The notes beneath the pieces were generated by a model. The model searched no databases. It had not been told where the DNA came from and saw only the letters and a program-made list of their open reading frames with translations. DNA of 64,000 nt from Gryllotalpicola daejeonensis (GTDB taxonomy: Bacteria; Actinomycetota; Actinomycetes; Actinomycetales; Microbacteriaceae): contig NZ_BAABBV010000001.1 of NCBI RefSeq assembly GCF_039538145.1, forward strand, positions 434,001 to 498,000, read 5' to 3'. This document shows positions 32,456-40,826 of this stretch, piece after piece. Made by a program: the position numbers and the translations under genes. Every line of letters starts with the position of its first letter. Position 1 is the first letter of the stretch.

Positions 32456-33790
32456 TCAGACCGCCGCGGGGTCGAGCGCGTAGCTCTCTTCGCCGTGGAC
32501 GACCGAGTCGACACCGGCGCTCTCGTCCTCGCTCGTGATGCGGAAGCCCATCGTCTTCTGGATGATCCAGCCGATCGCGTAGGCCAGGACGAAGGAGTAG
32601 ATCGCAACCGCGAAGGCGCCGATCGCCTGCGCACCGAGCTGGTAGAACGAGCCGGTGTCGATGAGGCCGATGCCGTTGCCGAAGAAGCCGATGTAGAGGG
32701 TTCCGACGATGCCGCCGACCAGGTGGATGCCCACGACGTCGAGCGAGTCGTCGAAGCCGAGGCGCCACTTGAGCTCGATCGCGAGGCAGCAGATCGCGCC
32801 GACGATCAGACCGAGCACGATGCCCCAGCCGGGCGACAGGATGTTACAGGCCGGGGTGATCGCGACGAGGCCGGCCACGGCGCCCGATGCTGCGCCGATC
32901 GAGGTCGGCTTGCCGTCCTTGATCTTCTCGGTGATGAGCCAGCCGATGGTGGCGGCTGCGGGGGCAGCGAGGGTGTTGACCCAGGCGAGGGCCGAGATGC
33001 CGTCGACGGCGCCCTCGGAGCCCGCGTTGAAGCCGAACCAGCCGAACCAGAGCAGCGCGGCGCCGAGCAGCGTCAGCGGCACGTTGTGCGGCTTGGCCAT
33101 GCCCTTCGCGAAGCCGACGCGCTTGCCGAGGACAAGGGCGAGAGCGAGGCCGGCGGCACCCGCGTTGATGTGGACGGCCGTGCCGCCTGCGAAGTCGTTG
33201 ACGCCGAGACCGAAGACCGACCAGCCGCCGTCGGAGTAGCCGTGCTGACCCCAGCCACCGTCGGCGCTGCCGCCGACCGTGAAGTTGAAGACCCAGCTGG
33301 CGACCGGGAAGTAGACCACGGTCACCCAGATGCCCGAGAAGACCATCCACGCGCCGAACTTGGCGCGGTCGGCGATGGCGCCCGAGATCAGAGCGACGGT
33401 GATGATCGCGAAGGTGGCCTGGAACCCGGCGAAGGCGAGGCCGTGAACGTCGAGGCTCTGCAGACCGAGCTCGGTGCCGCCCTTGAAGTGGATCTCGTTG
33501 TGCAGCAGGAAGTCGTGGAAGGGGTTCGCGAGCACGTGCGGGATGAGCCACCCGTCACCCGACGAGAACGACATCGAGTACCCGTAGATCACCCACAGGA
33601 CGGCCACGAGGGCGATGGCTCCGAAGCTCATCATCATCATGTTGATCACGGACTTCGCGCGGACCATGCCGCCGTAGAAGAAGGCGACGCCGGGCGTCAT
33701 GAGGAGGACGAGGGCGGCGGCGACCATGAGCCACAACGAATTCAAGTTGTTGGTGATCGCGTCCGTCGTAGCACTGGTGAGAACCGACAT
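32456..33790 (-). CDS. amt: Ammonium transporter (distal tandem copy)
   Basis: A 444-residue Amt channel, about two-thirds identical by eye to its neighbour. Motifs are TPGVAFFYGGMVRAKSVINM, IYGYSMSFSSGDGWLIPH, NDFAGGTAVHINAGAAGLAL (with a His in place of Glu in the neighbouring copy), GAALLWFGWFGFNAGSEGAV and VGIHLVGGIVGTLYIGFFGN. Residues 155-195 carry a Gly/Ser-rich insertion (GGSADGGWGQHGYSDGGW) not in the other copy, predicted to lie in an extracytoplasmic loop. A convincing GlnR-type box lies about 60-95 nt upstream. No glnK/glnD gene follows, unlike the usual amtB-glnK pair. Confidence 0.95.
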   Translation of the reverse strand: MSVLTSATTDAITNNLNSLWLMVAAALVLLMTPGVAFFYGGMVRAKSVINMMMMSFGAIALVAVLWVIYGYSMSFSSGDGWLIPHVLANPFHDFLLHNEIHFKGGTELGLQSLDVHGLAFAGFQATFAIITVALISGAIADRAKFGAWMVFSGIWVTVVYFPVASWVFNFTVGGSADGGWGQHGYSDGGWSVFGLGVNDFAGGTAVHINAGAAGLALALVLGKRVGFAKGMAKPHNVPLTLLGAALLWFGWFGFNAGSEGAVDGISALAWVNTLAAPAAATIGWLITEKIKDGKPTSIGAASGAVAGLVAITPACNILSPGWGIVLGLIVGAICCLAIELKWRLGFDDSLDVVGIHLVGGIVGTLYIGFFGNGIGLIDTGSFYQLGAQAIGAFAVAIYSFVLAYAIGWIIQKTMGFRITSEDESAGVDSVVHGEESYALDPAAV

Positions 33791-33847
33791 GACGTCTGGT
33801 ACCTCTCTCTTCGGGTTGCTGGGACTGGCCCAGTTTCGCGACGAGAG

Positions 33848-33885
33848 GTTTCGCGCCCTGCCGTGTCGTGTTTCGCAGCGGTTAC
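33848..33885 (-). promoter_or_regulatory. Candidate GlnR box upstream of the distal amt gene
   Basis: Minus strand: GTAAC-N6-GAAAC, 6 nt, a degenerate a2 unit (CGGCA), 6 nt, GAAAC. Spacing equals the a1-b1-a2-b2 layout of the actinobacterial GlnR consensus (gTnAC-N6-GAAAC repeated); a further GAAAC lies at 33833-33837. It is 58-95 nt upstream of the ATG, a usual place for activation. Confidence 0.6.
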
Positions 33886-33916
33886 GGTGAAATCCGCTTC
33901 GTAAACATCGTGTTTC

Positions 33917-34969
33917 CTACGGCTTCGAGGCTGCCGTCAAAGCGATCATGCGCGAGACGGAGCGCAGGTACTTCTTCCGGAAGCCGCCGCTGAGCATCGC
34001 CTCGTCGAACACCTCGGACAGCGGAATGCCCGAGGCGACGATGGGAAGCTCTGCGTCGTACGCCCGATCGATGAACGCGACCAGCCGCAGCGCCTGCATC
34101 TGGTCGTGCAGCTCGACCACGTCATCGAGGGCGATCAGATCGACCGCGTCGACCATCTTCAGATAGCGCGACGGGTGCACGGTCGCGAGGTGGTCGACGA
34201 ACGCCGTGAAGTCGTCGCGCGTGGCCACGCGCCCGGCCGCCCGGGCTGCCTCGACGGCGGCAGTGATGCCCGCGGCATCCGTCACCTCTGCCTGGCCGCT
34301 CGTCGCGCGCCTGCGGAAGTCGAGGCCGTCGATGCGCAGCGTCGTGAAGTTGCCGGACATCGCGTGGATCTCGCGCAGGAAGTCGCTCGCGGCGAACCGC
34401 CCCTCGCCCAGGGCGTTCGGCGGGGTGTTGCTGGTGGCGGCGAAGCGCGTGCCGCCGGTGACGAGGTCGCCGATCAGGCGCGTCATCATCATCGTGTCCC
34501 CGGGGTCGTCGAGCTCGAACTCGTCGATACAGATGAGTGCGGTGCCCTTCAGCAGCTCGACTGTCTTCGCGTAGCCGAGCGCGCCGACGAGCGCGGTGTA
34601 CTCGATGAAGGTGCCGAAGAGCTTGCGACCGGATGCCGCGTGCCAGAGTGCGGCGAGAAGGTGGGTCTTGCCGACGCCGAAACCACCGTCCAGGTACACG
34701 CCGGGCTTCTGGTCGCCGTCGCTCTTCTTGCGGCGCCCCAGGCCGAGGAATCCCCCGCTCTTCGCCGGCGCTGCGGCAGAGAACACGCGCAAGGTGTCGA
34801 CTGCCTGCTGCTGCGACGGATAGTCGGCGTCGGGGCGATAGTTGTCGAAGCTCGCGTTCGCGAACTGGGCGGGCGGCGTCAGGCTCGCGAGCAGCTGCTC
34901 GCCCGTGATCGTGGGGGCGAGCTGAGTCAGGCTCGTGACGGGCGCGGTGCCCAGGGCGTCAGTTGTCAT
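33917..34969 (-). CDS. zapE: Cell division protein ZapE (AFG1-like ATPase)
   Basis: A 350-residue AAA+ ATPase of the AFG1/ZapE family, described in E. coli as a Z-ring associated ATPase; its role in actinobacteria is less clear. Walker A is GGFGVGKTHLLAALWHA (about residue 94), Walker B is LICIDEFELDDPGDTM, sensor 1 is GGTRFAATSNTPPNALGEGRF, and the C-terminal part has LDFRRRATSG and VIALDDVVELHDQMQALRLVAFIDRAY. The ATG at 34969 has no strong ribosome site; an in-frame ATG 66 nt upstream would add an unlikely Cys/Lys-rich leader. It is divergent from sseA, 116 nt away. Confidence 0.93.
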   Translation of the reverse strand: MTTDALGTAPVTSLTQLAPTITGEQLLASLTPPAQFANASFDNYRPDADYPSQQQAVDTLRVFSAAAPAKSGGFLGLGRRKKSDGDQKPGVYLDGGFGVGKTHLLAALWHAASGRKLFGTFIEYTALVGALGYAKTVELLKGTALICIDEFELDDPGDTMMMTRLIGDLVTGGTRFAATSNTPPNALGEGRFAASDFLREIHAMSGNFTTLRIDGLDFRRRATSGQAEVTDAAGITAAVEAARAAGRVATRDDFTAFVDHLATVHPSRYLKMVDAVDLIALDDVVELHDQMQALRLVAFIDRAYDAELPIVASGIPLSEVFDEAMLSGGFRKKYLRSVSRMIALTAASKP

Positions 34970-35084
34970 GTCGTTGTCGAGAGCTGCTTTCGAACATGTC
35001 GAAGTCTTACCCCGCGCCGGTGCGGCTTTGCACACGCGCGCCTAGCGTGGAGAACGTATCGCCAGCCTACGTGAGGAGCGCATC

Positions 35085-35981
35085 ATGCCCGTTCAGGCAG
35101 ACACCAACGAGAAGTTCGCCGCCTACGCGCACCCCGAGCGGCTCGTCTCGACCGAGTGGCTCGCGCAGCACCTCGGCGACGAGGGTCTCGTCGTCGTCGA
35201 ATCCGACGAGGACGTCCTGCTCTACGAGACCGGCCACATCCCCGGGGCCGTCAAGATCGACTGGCACACCGACCTGAACGACCCCGTCGTGCGCGACTAC
35301 ATCGACGGCGAGCGGTTCGCCCAGGTGCTCGGCTCGAAGGGCATCGGCCGCGACACGACGGTCGTCATCTACGGCGACAAGAACAACTGGTGGGCCGCCT
35401 ATGCGCTGTGGGTCTTCACCCTGTTCGGCCACCCCGACGTGCGCCTGCTCGACGGAGGGCGCGACAAGTGGATCGCCGAGGGGCGTGAGCTGACGACGGA
35501 TGCCTCGACTCCGGCACCCGTGGAATACCCGGTCGTCTCGCGCGACGACTCAACCGTGCGCGCGTTCAAGGAGGACGTGCTCGCACACCTCGGGGCTCGC
35601 CGGCCGTTGATCGATGTGCGCAGCTTCGAGGAGTACACGGGCGAGCGCACCGAGATTCCGGGCTACCCGACAGAGGGCGCGCTGCGCTCCGGGCACATCC
35701 CGTCGGCCGCGTCGGTGCCGTGGGCGAAGGCGGCCGCGCCGGACGCGACGTTCAAGTCGCGGGCGGAGCTGGAAGAGGTCTATCTCGACGGCGCCGGCCT
35801 CAAGCCGGGTGATGACGTGATCGCATACTGCCGCATCGGCGAGCGGTCGAGCCACACCTGGTTCGTGCTGACCCACCTGCTCGGCTTCGAGAATGTGAAG
35901 AACTACGACGGCTCGTGGACGGAGTGGGGCTCGGCCGTGCGCGTCCCCATCGTGCACGGCGCAGAGGTCGGGGTGGCGTGA
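35085..35981 (+). CDS. sseA: Sulfurtransferase with two rhodanese domains (SseA type)
   Basis: A 298-residue thiosulfate or mercaptopyruvate sulfurtransferase. The N-terminal rhodanese domain is non-catalytic (EWLAQHLGDEGLVVVESDE, HIPGAVKIDW), the C-terminal one carries the catalytic loop AYCRIGERSSHTWFVLTHLL (Cys near residue 248, CRIGERS). It starts with GAGGAG upstream at usual spacing. sufE overlaps its stop codon by 4 nt, so sulfur transfer from this enzyme to the SufE acceptor is the likely partnership. This sseA-sufE pair is common in actinobacteria. Confidence 0.95.
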   Translation: MPVQADTNEKFAAYAHPERLVSTEWLAQHLGDEGLVVVESDEDVLLYETGHIPGAVKIDWHTDLNDPVVRDYIDGERFAQVLGSKGIGRDTTVVIYGDKNNWWAAYALWVFTLFGHPDVRLLDGGRDKWIAEGRELTTDASTPAPVEYPVVSRDDSTVRAFKEDVLAHLGARRPLIDVRSFEEYTGERTEIPGYPTEGALRSGHIPSAASVPWAKAAAPDATFKSRAELEEVYLDGAGLKPGDDVIAYCRIGERSSHTWFVLTHLLGFENVKNYDGSWTEWGSAVRVPIVHGAEVGVA

Positions 35982-36424
35982 GCGACACCCCCGCGGCGCT
36001 CGCCGAGATCAGGGACGAGTTCCTCGCGCTCTCGCAGAGCGAGCGCCTGCAGCTGCTGCTCGAGTTCTCGAACGAGCTGCCGGAATTGCCGGAGCGCTAC
36101 CGCGACCACCCCGATCTGTTCGAGCGCGTGGTCGAGTGCCAGAGCCCCGTCTTCCTCTTCGTCGAGGTCGACGACGCCGAGGTGGTGCACCTGTTCGTGA
36201 CCGCACCGCGTGAGTCGCCGACGACGCGCGGCTTCGCGTCGATCCTGGTGCAGGGGCTCGCGGGCCTGACGGCCGACGAGGTGCTGGCCGTGCCCGACGA
36301 CTACCCGCAGACCCTCGGGCTTACCCAGGCGGTCTCACCGCTGCGGCTGCGCGGCATGGGGGCGCTGCTCGGCCGCGCGAAGCACCAGGTCACCCTGAAG
36401 CGGTCTACGCCTCAGGGGGCGTAG
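35978..36424 (+). CDS. sufE: SufE family sulfur acceptor protein
   Basis: A 148-residue SufE-fold protein with the acceptor-Cys motif ERVVECQSPVFLFVEVDD, the family YPQTLGLTQAVSPLRLRGMG, and SPTTRGFASILVQGLAGLT. The Cys in ECQSP is the expected persulfide carrier. The GTG at 35978 overlaps the sseA TGA (GTGA), indicating coupled translation. Its end overlaps the convergent hydrolase by 20 nt. In relatives SufE accepts sulfur for Fe-S or thiocarboxylate pathways; which is the case here cannot be told. Confidence 0.92.
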   Translation: MSDTPAALAEIRDEFLALSQSERLQLLLEFSNELPELPERYRDHPDLFERVVECQSPVFLFVEVDDAEVVHLFVTAPRESPTTRGFASILVQGLAGLTADEVLAVPDDYPQTLGLTQAVSPLRLRGMGALLGRAKHQVTLKRSTPQGA

Positions 36425-37613
36425 GCGTTCCGTCGCCGACCTCGAGGGCGTCGAGCCACTTGCTGATCGCCTTCGTCCACTTCTTCGGGTCGAAGTTCCA
36501 CAGCTTGGTGTGGCGCGCCCTGGTGAAGCGCACGAAGGTCACGATGTCGGGGCGGCGGGCGGCGAGGGCGCGCGAGGCGTAGGCGGGCACATAGCCATCG
36601 TCGTCGCTGTGCAGCAGCAGGATCGGTGTGGTCAGCACATCGGCGCGCTGCACGAAGTCGAGCTCTGGCAAGCCGATCGGCGCCGCCGCGCCCGTCAGGT
36701 GGCCGCCCCACGGGGCGTCGAGCAGCTTCAGCGCGCTCTCGGTGATCGGGTCGGGCACGTGCAGCTCGCCGGCCTGATAGCGCAGGGTGTCGACCCAGTC
36801 GATGACGGGCGATTCGAGCACGACTCCACGAATGAGGTCGGCGTGCAGCGAGCGCGTCACAGCCTGCAGCGCAATCGCACCGCCCATCGACCAGCCCATG
36901 ATCACGATGTCGGTCGCGCCGTGCTCGACGGCGTATTCGATCGCGGCCTCGACGTCGCGCCACTCGGTCGAGCCCAGGCCATAGCGGCCGTCGTCGCTGC
37001 GCGGGCCGTCGCCGTCGTTGCGATAAGAGATGACGAGGCTCGTCCAGCCGTGCTCGCGGAAGGTCGGCACCGCACGCAGGCATTCCTGGCGTTGGGTGCC
37101 GCGGCCGTGCACGTGGATCGCCCACTTGCCGCTGCGCACGCCGTCGTCGCCCTTAGGCCCGTTGAAGCGCCACGCCGGGGCCACTCCCCCGTCGGTGTCG
37201 ATGCCGATGGACTTGACCGGAAGGCCGAGCTCCTCGGGGCGCACGTACCACCAGCCGCTGATGCGGCCGCGCTTCGCGCGGGTCAAGTCGCCGAAGCTGA
37301 CGCGCTCGACCCGCCGAGTCACCGAGACCCCACTGCGTGAGAGGATCGGGCCGAGTCTGGCGTGACCGGCATCCTGGTCGAACCAGAAGCTGTAGTCGCC
37401 GCGCAGAAGGGTCTCGGGCGTCGGCGAGAGCGTGATGACGGATGAATCGGGCGCGACCGCCTTGACGATGACGTCTTCTTCGCGACGCCTCGGCGGGGTC
37501 AGCACCTTGCGTGCGATGAGAACGGAAGACGCCGCCGAGACAACGCCGAACGTTGCCGCACCGACTGCACCGAACACCAGCGGATAGCCGACGCGCCTGC
37601 GCCAACCGGCCAT
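36405..37613 (-). CDS. Membrane-anchored alpha/beta hydrolase
   Basis: A 402-residue protein with an N-terminal membrane segment (about residues 7-34, PLVFGAVGAATFGVVSAA), then an N-domain of unknown fold (about 45-160) and an alpha/beta-hydrolase domain: WAIHVHGRGTQRQECLRAVP, VIMGWSMGGAIALQ (nucleophile elbow with Ser near 255), LLLHSDDDGYVPAYASRAL (acid), and TRARHTKLWNFDP (His). The triad is complete, so hydrolase activity is likely. Substrate unknown. The ATG at 37613 has GAAGGGG in front; an ATG/GTG 42 nt further up would run into the divergent DUF3000 promoter. Its end overlaps sufE by 20 nt. Confidence 0.87.
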   Translation of the reverse strand: MAGWRRRVGYPLVFGAVGAATFGVVSAASSVLIARKVLTPPRRREEDVIVKAVAPDSSVITLSPTPETLLRGDYSFWFDQDAGHARLGPILSRSGVSVTRRVERVSFGDLTRAKRGRISGWWYVRPEELGLPVKSIGIDTDGGVAPAWRFNGPKGDDGVRSGKWAIHVHGRGTQRQECLRAVPTFREHGWTSLVISYRNDGDGPRSDDGRYGLGSTEWRDVEAAIEYAVEHGATDIVIMGWSMGGAIALQAVTRSLHADLIRGVVLESPVIDWVDTLRYQAGELHVPDPITESALKLLDAPWGGHLTGAAAPIGLPELDFVQRADVLTTPILLLHSDDDGYVPAYASRALAARRPDIVTFVRFTRARHTKLWNFDPKKWTKAISKWLDALEVGDGTPTPPEA

Positions 37614-37664
37614 CTCGACCCCCTTCGCGCGGCGTGCCTGATCGCGCACCCTCACCTTGAACTC

Positions 37665-37670
37665 TAATGT
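37665..37670 (+). promoter_or_regulatory. -10 box of a leaderless promoter for the DUF3000-RNase D operon
   Basis: TAATGT followed by 7 nt and GTG at 37678. It helps choose this start over the in-frame TTG at 37657, which would lie before the promoter. Confidence 0.5.
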
Positions 37671-37677
37671 TCATGCT

Positions 37678-38280
37678 GTGTCGTCCACACCGTCCGGACG
37701 CGGAGCATCGGCTGAGTTCACCGCCGCGTTGGATTCCATCAAACGGGCCGTCATCCGCCCCGACCTGATCCTGACTCCGATCAGCGCACCCGGTCAGCTG
37801 GCCCCTGAGTCGTTCGCGCTCGCCGCCGACGTCACGCCCGAGCGGCACGGCATCGACTCAGAGCTCGGCACAGGGCGCTTCGTGCTGCTGCACGACCCCG
37901 CCGGATCTGAGGAATGGGGCGGCACCTTCCGCGTCGTGTGCTTCGCGCAGGCGCCGCTCGAGACCGACATCGGCCTCGATCCGTTCCTGGCCGATGTCAC
38001 GTGGTCGTGGCTCATCGACGCGCTCGAGACGAGGCATACGGCCTATCACTCGGCCTCTGGGACGGCGACCAAGATCATCTCCACCGGTTTCGGGCAGCTC
38101 GCGCACCAGGGCGACGGCGCTCAGATCGAGCTGCGCGCGTCGTGGACGCCGACCGATCTCGACCTCGGCGCGCACGTCGAGGCGTGGGGCGACCTGGTCT
38201 GCATGCTGGCGGGGATCCCGCCGACGGCCGAGGGAGTGAGCGTACTCTCACTACGCAAGGCCAAGAGCAAGCGTGCCTGA
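37678..38280 (+). CDS. DUF3000 domain-containing protein
   Basis: A 200-residue conserved actinobacterial protein of unknown function, starting SSTPSGRGASAEFTAALDSI and containing LAPESFALAADVTPERHGID, GTGRFVLLHDPAGSEEWGGTF and ADVTWSWLIDALE, which are typical of the DUF3000 family. The neighbouring RNase D gene overlaps it by 8 nt; this pairing is conserved in actinobacteria and suggests a link to RNA processing, but none is known. The start is chosen from the leaderless promoter placed 7 nt upstream. Confidence 0.9.
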   Translation: MSSTPSGRGASAEFTAALDSIKRAVIRPDLILTPISAPGQLAPESFALAADVTPERHGIDSELGTGRFVLLHDPAGSEEWGGTFRVVCFAQAPLETDIGLDPFLADVTWSWLIDALETRHTAYHSASGTATKIISTGFGQLAHQGDGAQIELRASWTPTDLDLGAHVEAWGDLVCMLAGIPPTAEGVSVLSLRKAKSKRA

Positions 38281-39517
38281 AGCGAAAGACACCGTGACGA
38301 AGAACTCCACCGAATACTCCGTAACCGCCACCGCCGCCGACTACGAGGGCGCGGTGGCGGCTCTTGCGAGCGGCACCGGTCCCGTCGCCGTCGATGCGGA
38401 GCGAGCGAGCGGATTCCGGTACTCGCAGCGCGCCTATCTGATCCAGGTCTTCCGTCGCGGCTCCGGAGTGTTCCTCTTCGACCCGATCGCGCTGGAGGCC
38501 GAGGTCGGCCACGACCTCACCGCCCTGCAGCAGGCGATCGTCGGCGAGGAGTGGGTGCTGCACGCCGCCAGCCAGGATCTCGCGTGTCTGCGCGACGTGG
38601 GCCTCGACCCCGTCGACATCTTCGACACCGAGCTCGCGGCGCGTCTGCTGGGGCTGCCGCGCGTGGGGCTGGGCCCGCTCACCGAGAGCCTGCTTGGCAT
38701 CCACCTCGCGAAAGAGCATTCGGCGGCCGACTGGTCGACCCGCCCGCTCCCCCAGTCGTGGCTGACCTACGCCGCGCTCGACGTCGAGCTGCTCGTCGAC
38801 CTGCGCGACGAGGTCGAGAAGCTGCTCATCGAGAGCGGCAAGACCGAGATCGCCCGGCAGGAGTTCCACGGCGAGCTCGTGAAAGAGGCGAAGGCGCCGC
38901 GCGCCGAACCGTGGCGCCGACTGTCGGGCATCCACTCGCTGCGCGGCGTGCGCAATCTTGCCGTCGCCCGCGAGCTGTGGATCGCGCGCGACCAGCTCGC
39001 GCGCGAGAAGGACTCCGCCCCCGGGCGGCTCGTTCCCGATGCGGCACTGACCGCGGTCGCCAAGGCGATGCCGGCCTCGAAGCGCGAGCTCGCCGGGCTG
39101 AAGGAGTTCACAGGCCGGGCGAGCCGCAGCGAGATCGATCGGTGGTGGAACGCCATCGAACTCGGTCGCACGACCGACGACCTGCCGGTGACGCGCTCTT
39201 CCGGCGACCATGTCCCGCCTGTGCGCGCCTGGGCTGACCGCAACCCGGCTGCTGACGCGCGCTACCGATTGGCGCGCGAGCGCGTGATGGCGTATGCCGA
39301 AGAGCACCAGATCCCGGTCGAGAACGTGCTGACGCCCGAGCTGCTGCGCCGCGTCTCGTGGGAGCCACCGGCTCCGGCGACCGCGGCCGCCATCGGCGCC
39401 CAACTCTCCGCCGGCGGAGCACGCCCCTGGCAGGTCGAGGCGACCGCCGAGCTCATCTCCGCCGCGTTTGTGGAGGCGGAACAGTCCGCCGTCAAGGCCG
39501 AGCAGAGCGCTTCGTAG
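38273..39517 (+). CDS. rnd: Ribonuclease D-like 3'-5' exonuclease with HRDC domain
   Basis: A 414-residue protein with an N-terminal DEDD exonuclease domain (about 20-205): GPVAVDAERASGFRY (D-x-E), LHAASQDLACLRDVG (D), and SWLTYAALDVELLVDL (Y-x3-D). An HRDC domain follows at about 220-300 (ARELWIARDQLAREKDSAPG). A C-terminal extension with RVSWEPPAPATAAAIGAQLS is common in actinobacterial members. Expected role: 3' trimming of tRNA precursors or other structured RNA. The GTG overlaps the DUF3000 gene by 8 nt and gives coupling. Confidence 0.93.
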   Translation: MPEAKDTVTKNSTEYSVTATAADYEGAVAALASGTGPVAVDAERASGFRYSQRAYLIQVFRRGSGVFLFDPIALEAEVGHDLTALQQAIVGEEWVLHAASQDLACLRDVGLDPVDIFDTELAARLLGLPRVGLGPLTESLLGIHLAKEHSAADWSTRPLPQSWLTYAALDVELLVDLRDEVEKLLIESGKTEIARQEFHGELVKEAKAPRAEPWRRLSGIHSLRGVRNLAVARELWIARDQLAREKDSAPGRLVPDAALTAVAKAMPASKRELAGLKEFTGRASRSEIDRWWNAIELGRTTDDLPVTRSSGDHVPPVRAWADRNPAADARYRLARERVMAYAEEHQIPVENVLTPELLRRVSWEPPAPATAAAIGAQLSAGGARPWQVEATAELISAAFVEAEQSAVKAEQSAS

Positions 39518-39557
39518 ATTCCGACAAGCCATTGGGGCGGCGGCGCACGCGGATTCC

Positions 39558-39563
39558 TAGGAT
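39558..39563 (+). promoter_or_regulatory. Candidate -10 box of the fadA-fadB operon
   Basis: TAGGAT about 40 nt upstream of fadA. Its last base is the first base of the inverted repeat, which would cover the transcription start. Confidence 0.4.
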
Positions 39564-39579
39564 CGTGGTGAATCCACGA
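39563..39579. promoter_or_regulatory. Inverted repeat at the fadA transcription start, candidate operator
   Basis: TCGTGG-N5-CCACGA directly after the candidate -10 box. Placement suits repressor binding; no regulator can be named. Confidence 0.35.
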
Positions 39580-39602
39580 ACGTGGGGAAAGGCAGTGTGG
39601 CC

Positions 39603-40790
39603 ATGACAGCCGAGGTGTATTTCGTCGACGGTGCCAGGACGCCCTTCGGGCGCGCTGGCGAAAAGGGAATGTACTGGGGAACGCGAGCGGACGACCTGGT
39701 CGTGAAGGCCATCGTCGGACTGCTTGAGCGGAACCCGAACCTTCCGAAGGTCGCCATCGACGATGTCGCCATCGCCGCGACCACCCAGTCCGGCGACCAG
39801 GGTCTGACGCTCGGCCGGACCGCGGCGATCCTCGCCGGTCTGCCGAAGACCGTTCCGGGCTTCGCCATCGACCGCATGTGCGCGGGCGGCATGACGAGCG
39901 TGACGACCACCGCCGCGTCGATCGGCTTCGGCGCCTACGACATCGCCCTCGCCGGCGGCGTCGAGCACATGGGCCACCACCCGATGGGCCTCGACGCAGA
40001 CCCGAACCCCCGGTTCCTGACCGAGAAGATCGTCGCCCAGGACGCGCTCTTCATGGGTAACACGGCAGAGAATCTGCACGACCGCTTCCCTGAGCTGACC
40101 AAGGAGCGCAGCGACTACTACGGCATGCGCAGCCAGCAGAAGGTCGAGGCGGCCTACCAGGCGGGCAAGATCCAGCCCGACCTCGTTCCCGTCGCCACCC
40201 AGAGCGCGGCCGGCTGGGGTCTCGCCACCGAGGACGAGGGCCGCCGCCCTGAGACGACGATGGAGGGCCTCGCGACGCTCAAGACCCCGTTCCGCCCGCA
40301 CGGGCGCGTCACCGCGGGCAACTCGTCGCCGCTGACCGACGGCGCCACCATGTCGCTCATCGCGAGCGGCGAGGCCGTTGACAAGTACGGCCTCACGCCG
40401 AAGATGCGCCTCGTCAACTTCGCTTTCGCGGGCGTCGAGCCCGAGGTCATGGGCCTCGGCCCTGTGCCGAGCACCGAGAAGGCGCTGAAGAAGGCCGGCC
40501 TCACGATCGAGGACATCGGCCTGTTCGAGCTGAACGAGGCATTCAGTGTGCAGGTGCTGTCGTTCCTCGACCACTTCGGCATCGATGACGACGACCCGCG
40601 CGTGAACGTGTGGGGCGGCGCCATCGCCATCGGGCACCCGCTCGCGGCATCCGGCCCCCGCCTCATGATGCAGCTCGCACGCCAGTTCGCCGAGCACCCC
40701 GAGGTGCGCTACGGCCTGACCGCCATGTGCGTCGGGCTCGGCCAGGGCGGCTCGGTCATCTGGGAGAACCCGAACTGGAACGGCCGCTAG
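39603..40790 (+). CDS. fadA: Acetyl-CoA acyltransferase (thiolase)
   Basis: Thiolytic cleavage step of fatty acid beta-oxidation. The 395-residue product has the nucleophilic Cys motif FAIDRMCAGGMTSVTTT at about residue 90, GGVEHMGHHPMG, NSSPLTDGATMSLI, NEAFSVQVLSF (with N-E-A-F), the GHPLAASGPRLMMQLA loop containing the catalytic His, and CVGLGQGGSVIWE with the second Cys. Full family length. The ATG at 39603 has GGGAAAGG 10 nt upstream. fadB begins 36 nt after it and they form the fadAB operon. Confidence 0.95.
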   Translation: MTAEVYFVDGARTPFGRAGEKGMYWGTRADDLVVKAIVGLLERNPNLPKVAIDDVAIAATTQSGDQGLTLGRTAAILAGLPKTVPGFAIDRMCAGGMTSVTTTAASIGFGAYDIALAGGVEHMGHHPMGLDADPNPRFLTEKIVAQDALFMGNTAENLHDRFPELTKERSDYYGMRSQQKVEAAYQAGKIQPDLVPVATQSAAGWGLATEDEGRRPETTMEGLATLKTPFRPHGRVTAGNSSPLTDGATMSLIASGEAVDKYGLTPKMRLVNFAFAGVEPEVMGLGPVPSTEKALKKAGLTIEDIGLFELNEAFSVQVLSFLDHFGIDDDDPRVNVWGGAIAIGHPLAASGPRLMMQLARQFAEHPEVRYGLTAMCVGLGQGGSVIWENPNWNGR

Positions 40791-40826
40791 GCCCGGCTCG
40801 AGATAACTGAAAGGACTGCAAGCCCA

